From Ficedula albicollis (Eukaryota > Chordata > Aves > Passeriformes > Muscicapidae): a stretch of DNA of 64,000 bases. This document shows positions 39,274 to 53,137 of the stretch, in pieces. The stretch's first letter is position 1, and each line of letters opens with the position of its first letter. The translations under genes were made by a program, and so were the position numbers. The notes beneath the pieces are model-generated. The model was not told where the DNA came from, ran no database searches, and saw only the letters and a list, made by a program, of their open reading frames with translations. The stretch spans positions 78,079,343-78,143,342 of the forward strand of contig NC_021674.1 in the NCBI RefSeq assembly GCF_000247815.1, given 5' to 3'.

Positions 39274-42200
39274 TTCTGTTTTAGAAGAGCATGTATAACC
39301 CAAGAACTTGGGAGTGCAGTCTAAGGGCAATTACAGTTGTGTTAACAGCATTCCTCTCCCATATCTGCTGGGAAGAAGAGATGTCTACCAACATCTCCAA
39401 AAGTTTCTTAACTGCCCAAGTAAATACCCTAAGCTTCCACTTTCTCTGGGGATTGATAGCAAATATGTTTCAAACAAAGTTAGGGGAAGAAATAAGGATT
39501 ATGGTCTGAAATAAGTTAATTTGTAGTGGGCAGATAAAGTTTGAATTTTCTGCTGAACATCTTGGTTTCCACTTGCATCAGAAGTGAAGAAGCTCGGAGC
39601 AATATGTTACAGGGCTTATTTTGACAAGTTTAAGGAAGGAGAAAGGGCTCAAACTTTAAACTCCATACTCTGTCCATCTTGCATTGAGTCACTTTTCAAA
39701 TATTGTCTGACTTTCCAACATTTTTCTGTCAGAATGTAGGGACAGTGCCAGTGTGCAGGTTGGCTTTACCAGTGAGTACTTACAAGCCCCAGAAGAGCTC
39801 AACTCCCAGGATCATTTAACATTCCTTGGCACTGGTGTTTAATTAGAGAATGTTTGAACTCTTTCAACTGCTAGTCACTCACAGTTACTTGCATCACCTT
39901 TTCAAACTTTTCAACATTTATTTTTATTTTTAGAAATGCTTAATCCCCTTTTTAATAGAAGAGAGTGAGGAGGATTAAGCCAACGAGCAGTGAATTGAAT
40001 ACTAAACAATCTGAGGAAAGATGTTCTGACAGCAGCCTGCACAGAGCTTTTCAGGAAGGCAGTTGCAAAACAGGCAGAGAGATGGAGGACATTTTAAATG
40101 TATGTGTTTCTTACAAATGACTGTCAATGCCTATGCATATGAAAAGATTAGAGATTTAGGTTAAGACAGATGTTCACATGAAATATGAGGGAAATAAAAA
40201 GGAAAGGATCTGGAAGATAAAATTATTAGGGATTGATTGAAAGGTAAGAATATACCTTCCTACATATGACAAATGTACAGCTAGTCAGCATCCTGCACAG
40301 ACAACCATCAATTCATTGCTATGCAGAGTGCCAATAGCAGGCTTCCACTTCAAATGTGCCTTTAAAACAAGGGAGAGATATGTGAGAAAGTGCTAGCAGA
40401 AAAATTTGCCATCAATTTCTTAAGAAATGAGTTTAAAAGAAGCTTTGGAATTTAGCTGACATTTTCTTTCAGTAGGGCCAAATTCAAGGACTTTTGCTTT
40501 GTTGGAGACTGCATCCTATTTTGTGTTGTAGGCTATACTAGTTCTCATAAAGATCAGTTCCTTGGCAGACCTACATTTGTTTCAGAATACAATTAATCCA
40601 GTTTTTATGTAGTGATTATTTGGACTTAATGCAGAAATATTACAAATAGATTATGTGCCACAATTTGCCAAAAATAGCCACATAAGCAAGATAACCACAA
40701 AGACAAAGCAATAGGCATCTCTGATAATAAATACAGATTGAAGATTTTAGGCATCTGAATCACAGATTTACAAACTCTCTCAAAACCAGTCAGTTATCTT
40801 GAAGGCTTATGGGAGATGCATGATCTAGATAGCAATTTATGCACTTTCATGGTTGGTTTGGATTATGTTTTTTCTAATGCAGAAAACTATTAAAAGAGGT
40901 AGGCAAAGAAGCTTAAGATGTAGTATTTGTTTGGCAAATATTTCAGAGACTGTATGGTTCTGTAAGTAGTTATTTATTTATCTGTGTTTCTGAGATTTTT
41001 GCAGCATAAAGCTTTTGAAGTGATAATATATATATTTGCTGTATTTGAGTCAGCTTTGTCCTTTGGGCATCAAAATTATTTCCTTGTAGCAGATCTTCAG
41101 TTGCCAGAAGCCTGTAAAAGTGAGCCAGGTTCCTTGGTGCCATATGGGGCTCTTTAGTGAGATTTTCTGAATTTTGTGCAGCCTGAAGAGAGCACTAAGG
41201 AGGCCACGAAGCCCAGGGCCCACCTTGCAGCTGAATATGCAAAGAATGGTAATGAGTATGAAAGCTCCTTTAGCTCAATGACATTCAAAGTCCTTGCTCT
41301 CACAATGCCTGACCACTGGAGTTACTGGAATGGAAAAGACTGTTCTGTCATTTAATCAGTGCTTTCCACTCATTGGGATTCAGCCCCAGTCTCTAGTGGC
41401 AACTGTGCTAGGATTTCTACAGCTTTAGGGCTGTAATAACTCACTTAACCATAAAAAGGGGTGGGACAGATGAAGAAGATTAGGAAATGCACTGGTTTGT
41501 GGAGGTTTGCTCATTTGCATATGTTTTCATCTCCCCTGTGGATGGGCTGACATTCTGGCACTCATGCTTTTCCCCTCAAACAACACTTGTTTGTCAGAGA
41601 AAGCTCCAAGATACATCTCCTGTATTTGTCCTAGATACAGACATTATACCACAGAGAACAATAAACAGTATTGATTGTTTCCTATCATACTTGCATGACC
41701 CTTCCTACATTTTAATAATTTTTAAGATCTGTGTTGCTTAGGCAGTATCCAGGAGGCTGTTGGACTTGTGGCTCAGCTTCTGAACACATTGTGTCTCCTT
41801 AAGAATGAGATTTATATTGGCTGCATCCCAGAGGTGAATATAATGACCTCTTTCACCTTGTCAGAAGGGCAGCCTTGTCAAACTCTCAGTAGTCAATATC
41901 CTACAGCGCATCCATTTAGCACAGGAGCACAGCCCAAACTGGGACTGAGGAGTGCAGGTACTCAAATGCATAGGTCTGACAAAGACAAATAGCCCAGGGA
42001 TGCACTAACCGAGCAAGGACAAAGGGACGCCTTGCCTCCACTGTTTGAGAAATTGAAGCCCACTTAGATTTCTCCTCCACGCATTTTATTATGTGAGAAG
42101 GGGTTTATTTTTATTAAAGTCCCTGATTTTGAAATGTAAGATGCAGAGGAATACATCTGCTCAATCCCACACATTTTCTTTCGTTAAGTTTTGTTTTGCC

Positions 42201-42687
42201 TTCCTTATTTTTTTATTTTTAATTGTCTGGAACCTGATCTTTTTCATATAGGTAGATTGGCATTGGCTCTTAAGCAATAAAGTTTCCCTGTTGTTACCTC
42301 CAGTACTCTCTGATACAGGTACTTATATAATAGCTTCTGCTTATTAGAGAAGCATGGTAGCAAGAAGTGGTCACATAAAAAAGGTCAGATCTAATATTTT
42401 TATTGATTCTCCTGACTAAATAAGTTATATTGAAATTGTCTTGTATAAAAAAAAACTGTAACACAGAATGCAATTCACAGGATGAGGTTTACTAAATCTA
42501 GGACTACATTACAATTTAAAAAAAAAATTAAAATATTGGGTAACACCTGTGAAAATAACCAAAATGTTTTAAATTAATATTTTTGTGACCTTTTTGTAAG
42601 ACCATAAGTAAGTTTTGTAAATTATTTTATTTTTGCATAACTTGTGTATTATACATGGCCCAAATACCCCTCAAAAATAGCTCTGCA
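39274..42687. other. Non-coding DNA, no gene seen
   Basis: AT-rich. A short GC-richer patch near 41100-41240 was not recognised. Open frames here are short and random in look. Confidence 0.55.
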
Positions 42688-42865
42688 GTCCAAAAGTCTT
42701 TTTTTTTTTTTCAATGTGAAGCTTTGAAGTGATCTCAAATCTATTTAGAATTAGGATTGTGTGCCCCCTTCAGATCATAGTTTTCTGACTATAACTTTAA
42801 TGCAAATCACGACAAGCAAACTTAGTGGAGCCAGTTAAGTAAATTCTGTATAAAATTACAACTAG

Positions 42866-42980
42866 TCCCCAATCCTACAAGCACTCAGCATGTAGCTAAT
42901 ATTAAGTCACATTGATTTCAACTGTACTACTAACAGTGTGAAAATTAAACACATTTATAAGCCTTTGCAGGATCAGGGCT
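42866..42980. mobile_element. Possible ancient MITE-like element with inverted ends (copy 1)
   Basis: Starts 'ccccaatcctacaagcac' and ends 'cctttgcaggatcagggct'. The end, reverse-complemented, reads 'agccctgatcctgcaaagg', so the ends form imperfect inverted repeats. The interior 'cacattgatttcaactgtac' resembles a short palindromic interspersed repeat common in reptiles and birds. Family assignment is uncertain. Confidence 0.4.
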
Positions 42981-43405
42981 TCAGAGAGCTCACAAACTGT
43001 CCTTTGATGTCCATTTATAAATCCCCATTATAATTACCAGGAGTTTTACAGGCACATCAATAGCAGAGTATATGTAGAGTGCATTCCTGCTAGCCAAATA
43101 GTCTGCAGATGGAGTCCCAAAATATTCATTGACTCCCTGCTGACAAGGAAATTATTTATTATTACTACCTACATGATACAGTACTAACCTTGAAAATTCA
43201 TTATATTCTAATGAGGCCAAAGCGGTCCAAAAGTCTTTTTTTTTTTTTTTTCAATGTGAAGCTTTGAAGTGATCTCAAATCTATTTAGAATTAGGATTGT
43301 GTGCCCCCTTCAGATCATAGTTTTCTGACTATAACTTTAATGCAAATCACGACAAGCAAACTTAGTGGAGCCAGTTAAGTAAATTCTGTATAAAATTACA
43401 ACTAG

Positions 43406-43520
43406 TCCCCAATCCTACAAGCACTCAGCATGTAGCTAATATTAAGTCACATTGATTTCAACTGTACTACTAACAGTGTGAAAATTAAACACATTTATAA
43501 GCCTTTGCAGGATCAGGGCT
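43406..43520. mobile_element. Possible ancient MITE-like element (copy 2, by duplication)
   Basis: The identical second copy of the element at 42866-42980, carried by the 539-bp duplication and not an independent insertion. Confidence 0.4.
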
Positions 43521-43763
43521 TCAGAGAGCTCACAAACTGTCCTTTGATGTCCATTTATAAATCCCCATTATAATTACCAGGAGTTTTACAGGCACATCAA
43601 TAGCAGAGTATATGTAGAGTGCATTCCTGCTAGCCAAATAGTCTGCAGATGGAGTCCCAAAATATTCATTGACTCCCTGCTGACAAGGAAATTATTTATT
43701 ATTACTACCTACATGATACAGTACTAACCTTGAAAATTCATTATATTCTAATGAGGCCAAAGC

Positions 43764-46700
43764 CACTTAAACTAACAATCACCACCTCAAAATCTGTATT
43801 AATTTAAGGAAACATTGCAGCTACCATAGAATTAGAATTTTTCAGAATCCTTTTGTTATGTCCCATAATGGGGGAGATAAAGCCTTCTAGAAACCAGAAC
43901 AATGCTTACCACACTGAGCTCTGTTCTGTTTTCTACAGCAGGAGGTCAGGATACACTATGTCATGGGACAGAAGGGTGCATGGAAAAGAAAGAGCAAGTT
44001 TTTAAGCAAGGGAAGGAAGTGTCAGCAGGTACTCCAGCAGGAAGACCAGTCCTCCTACAGCTTGTCTCAATGCAAGAGCAATCAGATATGTTAGACATTT
44101 AAGAAAAAAAGAAAATATTGATATTACAGGTATTTTTCCAAGTACTTACAGAATCTGCAGGAGTATGTACCAGAAAACAAGTTATTATTTGCTTTCTCTT
44201 GTTTTTACATTATTTACCCCATGGCCTTGATCCATTTCTGAGCTGGGGGAAAAAAGAAAAAGATACAGAGGTGGGAAAATTTTTGCTTTGTTGATTTTAA
44301 AAGGCAGCAGAAGTTTTATCTGTCTGTGAGGGGTGAACTGTTGAGTAGATATGCAGGTATTAAAGCACAGAACTACTATACTTGTCGAAATAAAGACTTT
44401 GAAAGGACAATTTTTTTAAGTAAAGGTAGTGGGTAATATTGAGGAAAGGGATTTGGGAAGAGGTAGTATGTATGTAAGACATTATGCAAAAATTCAAGTT
44501 CATAGTCAGATTCTTATCTTTTGAAAGGGTCACAGCACAGCATACAGAATTAACATCTGTCTTAGGTACATGGGAAAAAATATATTTTATAAAACAACTA
44601 ATAAAAATCTTATTTTACTGGTTCTATTCCTTGATCTTCACAGATCTTTGCATACATTTTATATTTCATCTCATACCAATCTCTCTTAACCCAAGAGGAT
44701 ATCAAATATTAATTATTTAGCTGAAAAAATGTTCCCCATATGCCAAAGGATTCTGCTTTGTCTTTACACTGAATCTGGAGTGAGGTGATGTACATTTACA
44801 AAAGCAACTTAGTTTTTCATGCTTACACTGAAAAGCTCCAGTGTGTTGCATTGAAGTATGACAAATTAACCAGAGAGAATCTGACCTATTCAGCAAATGT
44901 CGGGGCTGTGGGGGTTTATATTGTGTTAATAACAAACAAGCAATACAGTCAAAAGTTCAAGTTTGGAATGAGAGTAAACAAATTTTTGAATTTTATGTCT
45001 GAGTGCAAACTCACCAGCTGGTGTTTTCATGATAAATCAAGTGATATAGTGAGTGCTCTGAGGAGTAGCATATATGCTTTTTGTTCGTGACATAGTATGA
45101 ACAACTATTTAGGGTTCACCATAAACCTTTCTACAAAATGTTTTGGAGATTGGAATAAATCTATCGTACTGTTCACTAGCTGTAAATATGTGTTCACTTT
45201 CTTCGTCTTTTAGTATAATTACTGCTCCAGGGTTTTGCTGAAAGATCGATATGACCAGATTGGAAATAAAGACCTTCTCAAGGGAAATGTACGCTCAAAC
45301 TCCTTGTCCTTCAAAGGAAGAATGTTATGCTCTTAAAACCTCTTTATTATTTTTAATTGAAATGTAGGTAGAGGAGAATTTAGACATTTCCCCTTCACTC
45401 CACAGTTTACACTTATTTTAACTTTTTATTAATGAATTTTTATGAATTCACCTTGATTTTTGGCATGAGAAACTTTAGAATTACTTAACTCTTGAATAAT
45501 TCCATATCAGAAAGAGCTATTGAATACTATATATACTATATGACAGTATTCAGGCCTGCACCAGGCATAGACAGTGTGGTATCAATCCATCTGTCGTGAG
45601 TTTTTTTTGGCTAGCGAGGGAAAGCACCTTGCTCCATTGACTCCAGTTCCTCCTCGTGGCAGCAGACTAAGCATGTGTTATGGTTGGAACAACTTGGCTT
45701 TATTGTCCTCCTCCAGCTGCAGTGAAGCACAGGAGATATCCCTGGACATACCCAAACACATCACTTATTTTATTGCCTTTTTCCCATTACTTGACCCTCT
45801 TTTTCACCATCATTTCTGCACTCCAGCACTGTCCCAAATAATTACTGATAATTATTTTCTCCACTGAGCTCAGTCTTGCCATACCCATAGTTAAATTTGA
45901 TAATTCTTTTTCTTCTAACTCGGTAATCTCAGCATTACATGCTCAGCTAACAAGGCAGCCTAAGTGCTGTTTATCCTGTAAAGCTGTTCTCCCAAAAGGT
46001 CTACAGTGCTCTCCTACAGTTGTCTGTGATGTTCAGCTTCAGGTCTCACCTCCTCATTAAATACCTGCGTAACCCAGGCATCCCTGACAGTCCTCACAGT
46101 GCTAAATTCAACATTTGGCAACTTATCACATCGTTATCTGTCATGTCCAGAGATTTCTCATGTCATAGTTTCTCATGTCCTTTTCAGTTTGCTTAGCCCT
46201 GGACTGGAGCTCATTCAGACTCCTTGATATTTTTGCCTGCAGCTCTAACATAGAAAGGAAATGAGACTTGGCCTCTTTATCTTTGCAATAGGAAGAGTGT
46301 AGTCAGATATAAAGTAAAATCTTGCAGATATCAGTTTTAAAAGTTCATCATGTAGGGCTAAAAAACACTGAAAAGAATAATTTTAATAAACAAACTGATA
46401 CAGCAGTAACCGAATATATGTACAAGGATGTATCAGACACCTAAGTATCACTGTGATTTTTATAAGACAGATAAGCCTGATCAGTTTGAACTCCAAAGAG
46501 AAACTTAAATAAATTGACATTCATTGATGCCCTTCATGCTAATGCCTAGTCCTTGCTCATTTTTAGCTGCTCTCAGTAGACATTGTAAGTAGTGAGTCTT
46601 TAGCATCCACATTCAACACCTGGTGTGAGCCCTCGGTGCTGCTGTGCTCATCACCATCACCCCAGCATAGGGAGCAGGCTCCAGAGCTTTTCCATGTCAT

Positions 46701-48028
46701 ACACTGATGTCTGGGATCTTTCCCTTTTGTAAAATGTCTGAGTTTCTTAACATGTATGAGTTCTGGGCCCCTGGCAGTGGTTATGTGGAGTGCTCAGGGC
46801 GGTTGCTGTGTCAAATTCCCTGTCCTGCTGCCTGGCTCCTTCTTCCTGCCCAGTGGCTCCTCATTTTCTTAAAGGCTGCATATTTTCAGTGAGCAGTAAT
46901 TGTCCATGAACAGGTTGCTTATAGTTCTGGAGCCCTTGTTTTAAGGATATATCCATGCTTCAAACATTTAAATACTCCATGCTTTCAAAACTCTACATCC
47001 TGGCAAGAAATGCCATCTAACAAATTTCAGTTCATGTCACAAGTTCTCACAGAAAATTGGCAATGCTCCTACCAGATGACAACTGAGGCCTTGCAGAGTT
47101 TGCCTAGACACAGTTAGCTGAAGGCCTGAAGCTCATTCCCTAAAGCATTGCAGTTTTTACAGGGCTACAGGGTACAATATTGTTACCTACTGCTTGTATA
47201 TCTAAGTTTAAAAGAAACCTAATATTTCTTAAATCCTGCTTAGTGTAGTTCTGGTTTTATGGGTGCAATAGACCTTTGCTTTGCCTGCAGTATAATCTGT
47301 TCATCTACTAGGAAAGTCTTTCTTAATACTGGGCGGTAAAATTAAAAGCTAGACATCCAGGGAGATAGTAGGTATAAAGAGAAAGTATAATGCCAAGGCA
47401 AAAATACTTTCTTCTAAACCAAAATTTAACAATTATATAAAGGAAGACTCTGATGTGTTTCCTCAGAGTGATCAAGAATTAGACTTCTCAGTTCAGGAAC
47501 TCACTTCACACTCCACCATCCAACAACAGATTCTGTCTTGGCTTCTAACATCTCACTAACATCAATGAGCCCTGTCTCTGGTCCAAGACATTTACCCCCT
47601 ACTGTGAAGTTCAGTCCTGAGGAAAAAAGGACACAAGGACATTCACTACCTCATCAGAAGTCAATTTAGAGATTAACAGATGAAGTACCTGTTGTCTAGT
47701 TAAGGGCAGGCATGAACTGCAATAATCTCACACAGAGAGCTGATGCTCCAATTCAAAGAGTATTTTCAGTGAAAGTACAGTATCTAGAGGTATATGCATG
47801 CTATCCTCTCTTTTCTAACTCCACTTCTATGCATACATTCATTAGCTTTGAAAGACAACTCTTAAAATGAGATATAGCCACTTACATATGAAAATATTGA
47901 ACTGAACAGTAAGAGAATTCCTTGATCAAGGAACAATGCCAGAAACTAAATTTGCAGCTTCTTCCTTGAAAATAACAATTAAATCCTGTGGGTACTAACA
48001 ACCGACTTCTTATTAATTTTGTCTAGTA
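43764..48028. other. Non-coding DNA, no gene seen
   Basis: Read on both strands. A splice-acceptor-like site near 43925-43940 precedes a short frame, but there is no donor or other support. The block 45600-46240 is somewhat GC-richer and unrecognised. Confidence 0.5.
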
Positions 48029-48150
48029 GCTGTTATCATAAATGCATGAATACATAGATTGAAATTTTTCAGACACTAGCGATCTACACGCTGTTATCAT
48101 AAATGCATGAATACATAGATTAAAATTTTTCAGACACTAGCAATCTACAT
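48029..48150. repeat. 61-bp tandem duplication, 2 copies
   Basis: Copies start 'gctgttatcataaatgcatg' at 48029 and 48090, with about three substitutions (gaaat/aaaat, gcgat/gcaat, cacg/catg). Confidence 0.94.
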
Positions 48151-51115
48151 GTAGTAGTAGAACAATTATGCCAGAATTGCCATTTAAGAATGAGTGTAAG
48201 AAAAGGTGGGCATAATTTCATGTATTGAATAGAAATGTGATAGCTGTCTCACTTGTATTTAACATATTGTATTACTATTTCTTTGTACCCCATTTAATAG
48301 CTCATCATCTTACTGTTCTGGCAGGAAAAATATCCTTTTATTAGGACACATTGTCTTTTCTTTATTTATAACTGAAGTATAAATTGGCAAGAGAGCTTAT
48401 GGAGTCAAGAGAAACTTTTGTAAATACATTTTGCTCCTTCTGGTATAAGAAATTGGTAGAAGTAGAAATTAGGTTCTCATCTTCAGAGTGTGAGACAATA
48501 GGAGTTCTACATTCCACTACTGCTCTGACCATGAGATTTGACTTCTGTTGTTGCCTCTGTTTTCAAGTTCTCAGATATAATAGTGCTATTATATTATGTT
48601 ACATTTTTGAAGTCATTGCATTTTTTTCAGTCAAATGTTTCCGAGGCATTTAAACTTTGAATCCGTTTGTCATTTCCATACAGTGAGTTTTCAGAGAATT
48701 TTTCATACTGCATTTTTCCACATTTCTGTCCTCCTCACAACCCAGTCTTCCCTGGCAGGTATCATGCCAGGTCTACCACTTTTGTACTGAGTTTTAAAAT
48801 GCAATGTAGCTTCAAGTGTTTCACATACTAGGCAAAAAAAAAGAGGGCTTATATTTCTAGTTCTTCAATTGACAATTATGTCTTCATTAGCCCCTCTTTG
48901 TAGTGTGTTGCTCAATGTTGGGAAAAATCTGGGATGAAATGGATAATAGCACAAGAAGTTATATTGGCTATTTACCCAAAATGACCCTTTCCTTGGTATC
49001 CAGCTGTCTATCTTGCTGCATCACAGCTGGATTCGTGCATGTATGCTCGGTTTCCCTTCCAGAAACAGAACTGAAAGAGGGCTGGTAGTCAGCACCTTTC
49101 TTCTCCCTACATATAGATACAGCACTACCAAGGTTAAAGCAAGTATCTCTCTAGGCTGCTTTTGAGTGTTGTGCATATTTTGCATCTTATTCTACCCCAG
49201 CTCATTCATTTATCACAAGATCTCTGCATACACCAGAGCATGGCACAACCTGAAGAGAGTGCTATCAAACTGCAAATGCCCTCCAGAACTGACCTCCAGT
49301 CTGTAGGTTCTAAGTATTGAAGAAGCATAACTGTTGTCCCCTATGTTTCCTTAATTAAGGAGATTGCTAATGAGGGCTGTTTCTTTGTGGAAGGGGGCAG
49401 TTCAGATGAGAGCAAGACACTGCCTTGTCAACCTTGTGGTTTAAAAGATGTTTTAAAGATATATTAAATAAAATATACTCTATCATCAAGCATTCATAAT
49501 GTAGTTTCAAAAGCTAAAGTAAGGGTGAGAGAGGAGGATTTATTTAAGTAATATTTTTATAAAATTACTCCAGAAATTAAAATATCCCCAAACACAAAGT
49601 TAAAGATTCTGCAGTCATACACCAGAGGACATAACTTCTATTTAGTTTTATGTAGCATAATTACCATGCTATGCCCATGATGTGCAGGGTGAAGCAAGCA
49701 TATTAAAGATAGATTCATAATTAGATCTGAGGTACTTTGCTAATTAACAAAATGGATAGACAAAATCTGTATTTCATTAGGGTGAGATGTATCTGTTTCC
49801 TCCTGTGCTTCTACATTTTTGATATATTATACTGCAGTGAGCTATTTCCAGTGGATCGTGTTGGGATGTTGTGATAAGTCACATGCCAAGAAACATAATA
49901 AAATAATTTATGATCAACCAGACTGGAAATATCAGTTGGGGGATTCTCTGTATTTAATGTTTTGCCATATGACTTCATCACATTGCTCTCAGATTTTCAA
50001 GCTGGTGTAGATTCTGATATTATTTGGATAGTCTTCCTTCTCTCTCACACACAAAATGAAAGAATAAAAGTTCCTGATTGCATGTATACACCTGGTACAG
50101 TCCTAGCCTTTCGCACTGAATATCTTATATAATTTGTGTCTTATAAACCTTGTTAGGACTTATATTTTAGGATTTAGAAGCTGGTTCATCAACTAAGACC
50201 TTGGTGCATATACCTCCCAATGAAAACTTATCGGGTGAATGCAGGTAAGTAGAGAGTTGATTCTCAATCTCTATTTATGCTATAAAGTTATAGAAGAAAA
50301 ATGCACCTGAAGAATCACAAAAGCATGAATCAATTTTAAAAAACATTATGACTTTTTTCCCCACCATTTTATAACTGTTCTTCAAAAATATTTTAAAAAA
50401 CAAACTTAGTGCTTTCCTATAGCCAACCCTGCACATAGAAGAAAACTTTCTAATATATGTGTATGATGCTTCTTTCTCTTTGTAAATGTTCTCTCTGCTT
50501 CTTGCTATAGTGTAATTCTGCTTGTATTCTGTTCTTCCAGTAATAAGACCACTGGATCTTTTTGTCTCACCTGTGAAAACCATCTATTTTATATACAGGT
50601 CTTACCTGAAACTTGCTATAAGTAATGTTAATGAAAAATAAAACATATCTATTTAACTACAGTAAAAGACAAACTAACATCTTTAACAGCCATGCAGCAT
50701 GCTTTTTCCTAGCCCCCCTTCCCCACACCAGCTCAGGAGAGCTCTAACACCAGCATCAATATAATTATTATTATTAGTATTACTGAAAATAATTGTGATG
50801 TTGAATGCTTGCTTTCTTCACAGATAGTTTATATGTTAGTTTGTTGTATTGACACACCAAAGAATACACAGAATTTCTCAACCGTGGGTGTACTTTATTC
50901 AGTTTTTCAAAGGAATGAAATGAACCTTTTCAGCTAAACATGCATGTTTTCAGAAATACCTACTCCATCTGTCCTGATATAAATAATAATCCTAGGGGTA
51001 AGGATAACATAAAACAAGACCAAATTATGAACTGAAGACAAAAATAACTGCAGAGGTTAAACTCCTTGATAAAACCTTTGCTGTTAGGGTACAGCAGTAA
51101 TACAAAATGAGGTAA
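48151..51115. other. Non-coding AT-rich DNA
   Basis: No gene recognised. The part 49440-49790 is rich in TAAT words and low in simple repeats, and could be a conserved non-coding element, which only alignment can tell. Confidence 0.45.
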
Positions 51116-51245
51116 TAAAATCACTTACTTCTATATATACAAAGCTTTCTTGATAAATTCAATAGAAACACAAAGACAGATAAAATCACTTACTTCTATA
51201 TATACAAAGCTTACTTGATAAATTCAGTAGAAACACAAAGACAGC
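51116..51245. repeat. 65-bp tandem duplication, 2 copies
   Basis: Copies start 'taaaatcacttacttctata' at 51116 and 51181, with two differences (tttctt/ttactt and caatag/cagtag). Confidence 0.95.
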
Positions 51246-51294
51246 CTTTTTTCTTAGCATGAACAGTTATGATTTAGGGTATTTTTATGTTAAT

Positions 51295-51730
51295 TAAGTT
51301 GAAGAAGATCTCTAAGATCAAGTCCAACCTATGACCAAACACCACCATGTGAACCAGACCACGGCACCAAGTGCCACATCCAGTCTTTCCTTAAACACCT
51401 CCAGGGACAGTGGCTCCATGACCTCCCTGGTGAGTATATTACAGTATATAATCACTTTTTCTGTGCAGAATTTCTTTCTAATGTGTAACTTAAACCTCCC
51501 CCCATACACTTTAAAACTGTTCTTTCATCTGGTTGCTGGTCGTCTGGCAGGAGGGGCCAACCCCCACCTGGCTGCACTCTCTTGCCAGGGAGTTGTAGAG
51601 AGTTGTAAGGTCCCCCTTGAGCCTCCTCTTCTCCAGGCTAAACAATCCCAGCTCTCTCAGTTACTCCTCAACAGGACTTGTGATCGATACCCCTCACCTA
51701 CTTTGTGGTTCTTCTTTGGACAAGTTATAC
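51295..51730 (-). mobile_element. CR1 LINE, 3' end fragment (minus strand)
   Basis: The plus strand reads as a reverse-complemented CR1: 'aagatcaagtccaacctatg' (51315), 'cagggacagtggctccatga' (51402), 'cagaatttctttctaatgtg' (51466), 'ctcttgccagggagttgtag' (51580), then 'cttgagcctcctcttctcca' (51617) and 'ggctaaacaatcccagctct' (51637). All are typical of the 3' untranslated part. Its 5' side is truncated at about 51730. Confidence 0.9.
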
Positions 51731-52135
51731 TATCCTTCAGCAGTCCCAAGACACTTAGTGTCATCAAAATTACAGCTGTTTCCAGTCATTAAGTTATTTA
51801 AAATTAATTTTGCATGATTCATACTGTTGTATCTTGTAAGTATTGAATCTTGTCTTTGTAGTCTGCTGCATCCCCCAAGATTTCAACCTTTGAAATATTA
51901 TAGATTTGTTCATAGACAATCTATGCCTCATATTTTCTTCATCACAAGTTTTACAGACTAATGTTTGAATGGCAGCTTCACAGGTTTGGAAAAAAATGTG
52001 ATTTCAGGCCTCAGTGCATCTTATGTTTGGCAACTCTTAGTAATAAGGCATACTGACATGATAATTTTGGCTAAATCACTAAAAAAATGAGACTAGGTTT
52101 CAGCTATTTAAAAGCAGTTAGAAGTCTAACCTCCT
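51731..52135. other. Non-coding AT-rich DNA
   Basis: Nothing recognised. Confidence 0.5.
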
Positions 52136-52291
52136 TTGAAACCAATTTTTTTCTCCAATGCAATATTTTTGTTATAGAAACCTTTTAAAAGGACATTATA
52201 ATTGCTCAAGTAACTAACCTCCTTTGAAACCAATTTTTTTCTCCAATGCAATATTTTTGTTATAGAAAGCTTTTAAAAGGACATTATAATT
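52136..52291. repeat. 78-bp tandem duplication, 2 copies
   Basis: Copies start 'ctaacctcctttgaaaccaa' at 52136 and 52214. They differ at about two positions (gaaacc/gaaagc, and g/a near the right end). Confidence 0.95.
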
Positions 52292-52932
52292 GCTCAAATA
52301 GTACAATCAATGAATATTGGACTGTTTTGGAAGGTGTTGTGAAGTGAACTCATGTTAAAGTAATTGATAACGACTGCTCCTGTCTGCCCAACAGACAGAA
52401 ATATTGCCACCTTCCAACAAGTTTGAAGAATGACATTCTGATTTATAGGACATGCTTCATTATTACTTTTAATCTTCCACACAAGTACTTAAGCTCAGAT
52501 AGTATCTGAAATGCTTGAAAATCTGCAGCTGAAGAATTACAGTATTAGCTTGTAGGAGGTAGACGTAACACTGACTTTAGTAATTAAAATGACATCTGCA
52601 GATAAAACATGCAAAAGCAGCTGTCATTTGATTTGGGCCATTCTAGATGACTAAGATCCTTCAGACTGCTTGAAAAACTAATAAAAACCAGCTGATTTCC
52701 TTACCATATTAGTTGCTAAAATGCATCTGAGGATTTGGATTTGCAGCCAGCATCTCCCTTCCATACTACAGAGAAGAGATGCCATAGAGGCCAATTAACC
52801 TAGGAATAGCTGTCAATCCCTTTTAGGTCATCTAGAGGAACAAGTAGAGATAAATACATGGGACAAAAGCACTCTTGATTTCACTAAGCTGCTCCTTAAA
52901 ACAATTCTTAGGCAGTCAAACTAGTAATACTG

Positions 52933-53046
52933 TCGCACTTCACATCTCCTCTGTACCACACTAACAGCTCATTAAGTCTCAGACTCATTTCGCACTTCAC
53001 ATCTCCTCTGTACCACACTAACAGCTCATTAAGTCTCAGTCTCGTT
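52933..53046. repeat. 57-bp tandem duplication, 2 copies
   Basis: Copies start 'tcgcacttcacatctcctct' at 52933 and 52990. They are nearly identical (agactcat against agtctcgt at the right end). The pair abuts the MIR-like segment. Confidence 0.95.
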
Positions 53047-53049
53047 CTC

Positions 53050-53137
53050 CAGATCTTACAGGCAGGAAAACTGAGGCACAGAGCTGGGAGGTATCCAAGG
53101 CCAAACACAGGGCCAGTAACCAAGCCAGGATTACAGT
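53050..53137 (-). mobile_element. MIR-like SINE fragment (minus strand)
   Basis: The plus strand 'aaaactgaggcacagag' (53067), 'tccaaggccaaacacaggg' (53094), 'ccagtaaccaagccagg' (53113) and 'attacagttctgg' (53130) follow the reverse complement of the MIR core in order. MIR-type SINEs are old and sparse in birds, so a diverged fragment is expected. It was identified from memory of the consensus. Confidence 0.6.

Larger units (their letters stand above)
42688..43763. repeat. ~539-bp tandem duplication, 2 copies without a substitution
   Basis: Copies 42688-43224 and 43225-43763 are identical by line-by-line comparison, apart from the T run near their left ends (13 T against 16 T). The total lack of substitutions over about 510 bp sets this pair apart from the other duplications in the window. 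It is either very recent, a copy-number polymorphism, or two alleles falsely joined by the assembler. Confidence 0.97.

Noticed and set aside
43902..44102. Possible exon after an acceptor-like site near 43940
   Set aside because: No start, donor or recognisable protein; one acceptor-like site is not enough.
44785..45090. 101-codon plus-strand frame
   Set aside because: Looks like a random AT-rich frame, with no family or splice signals.
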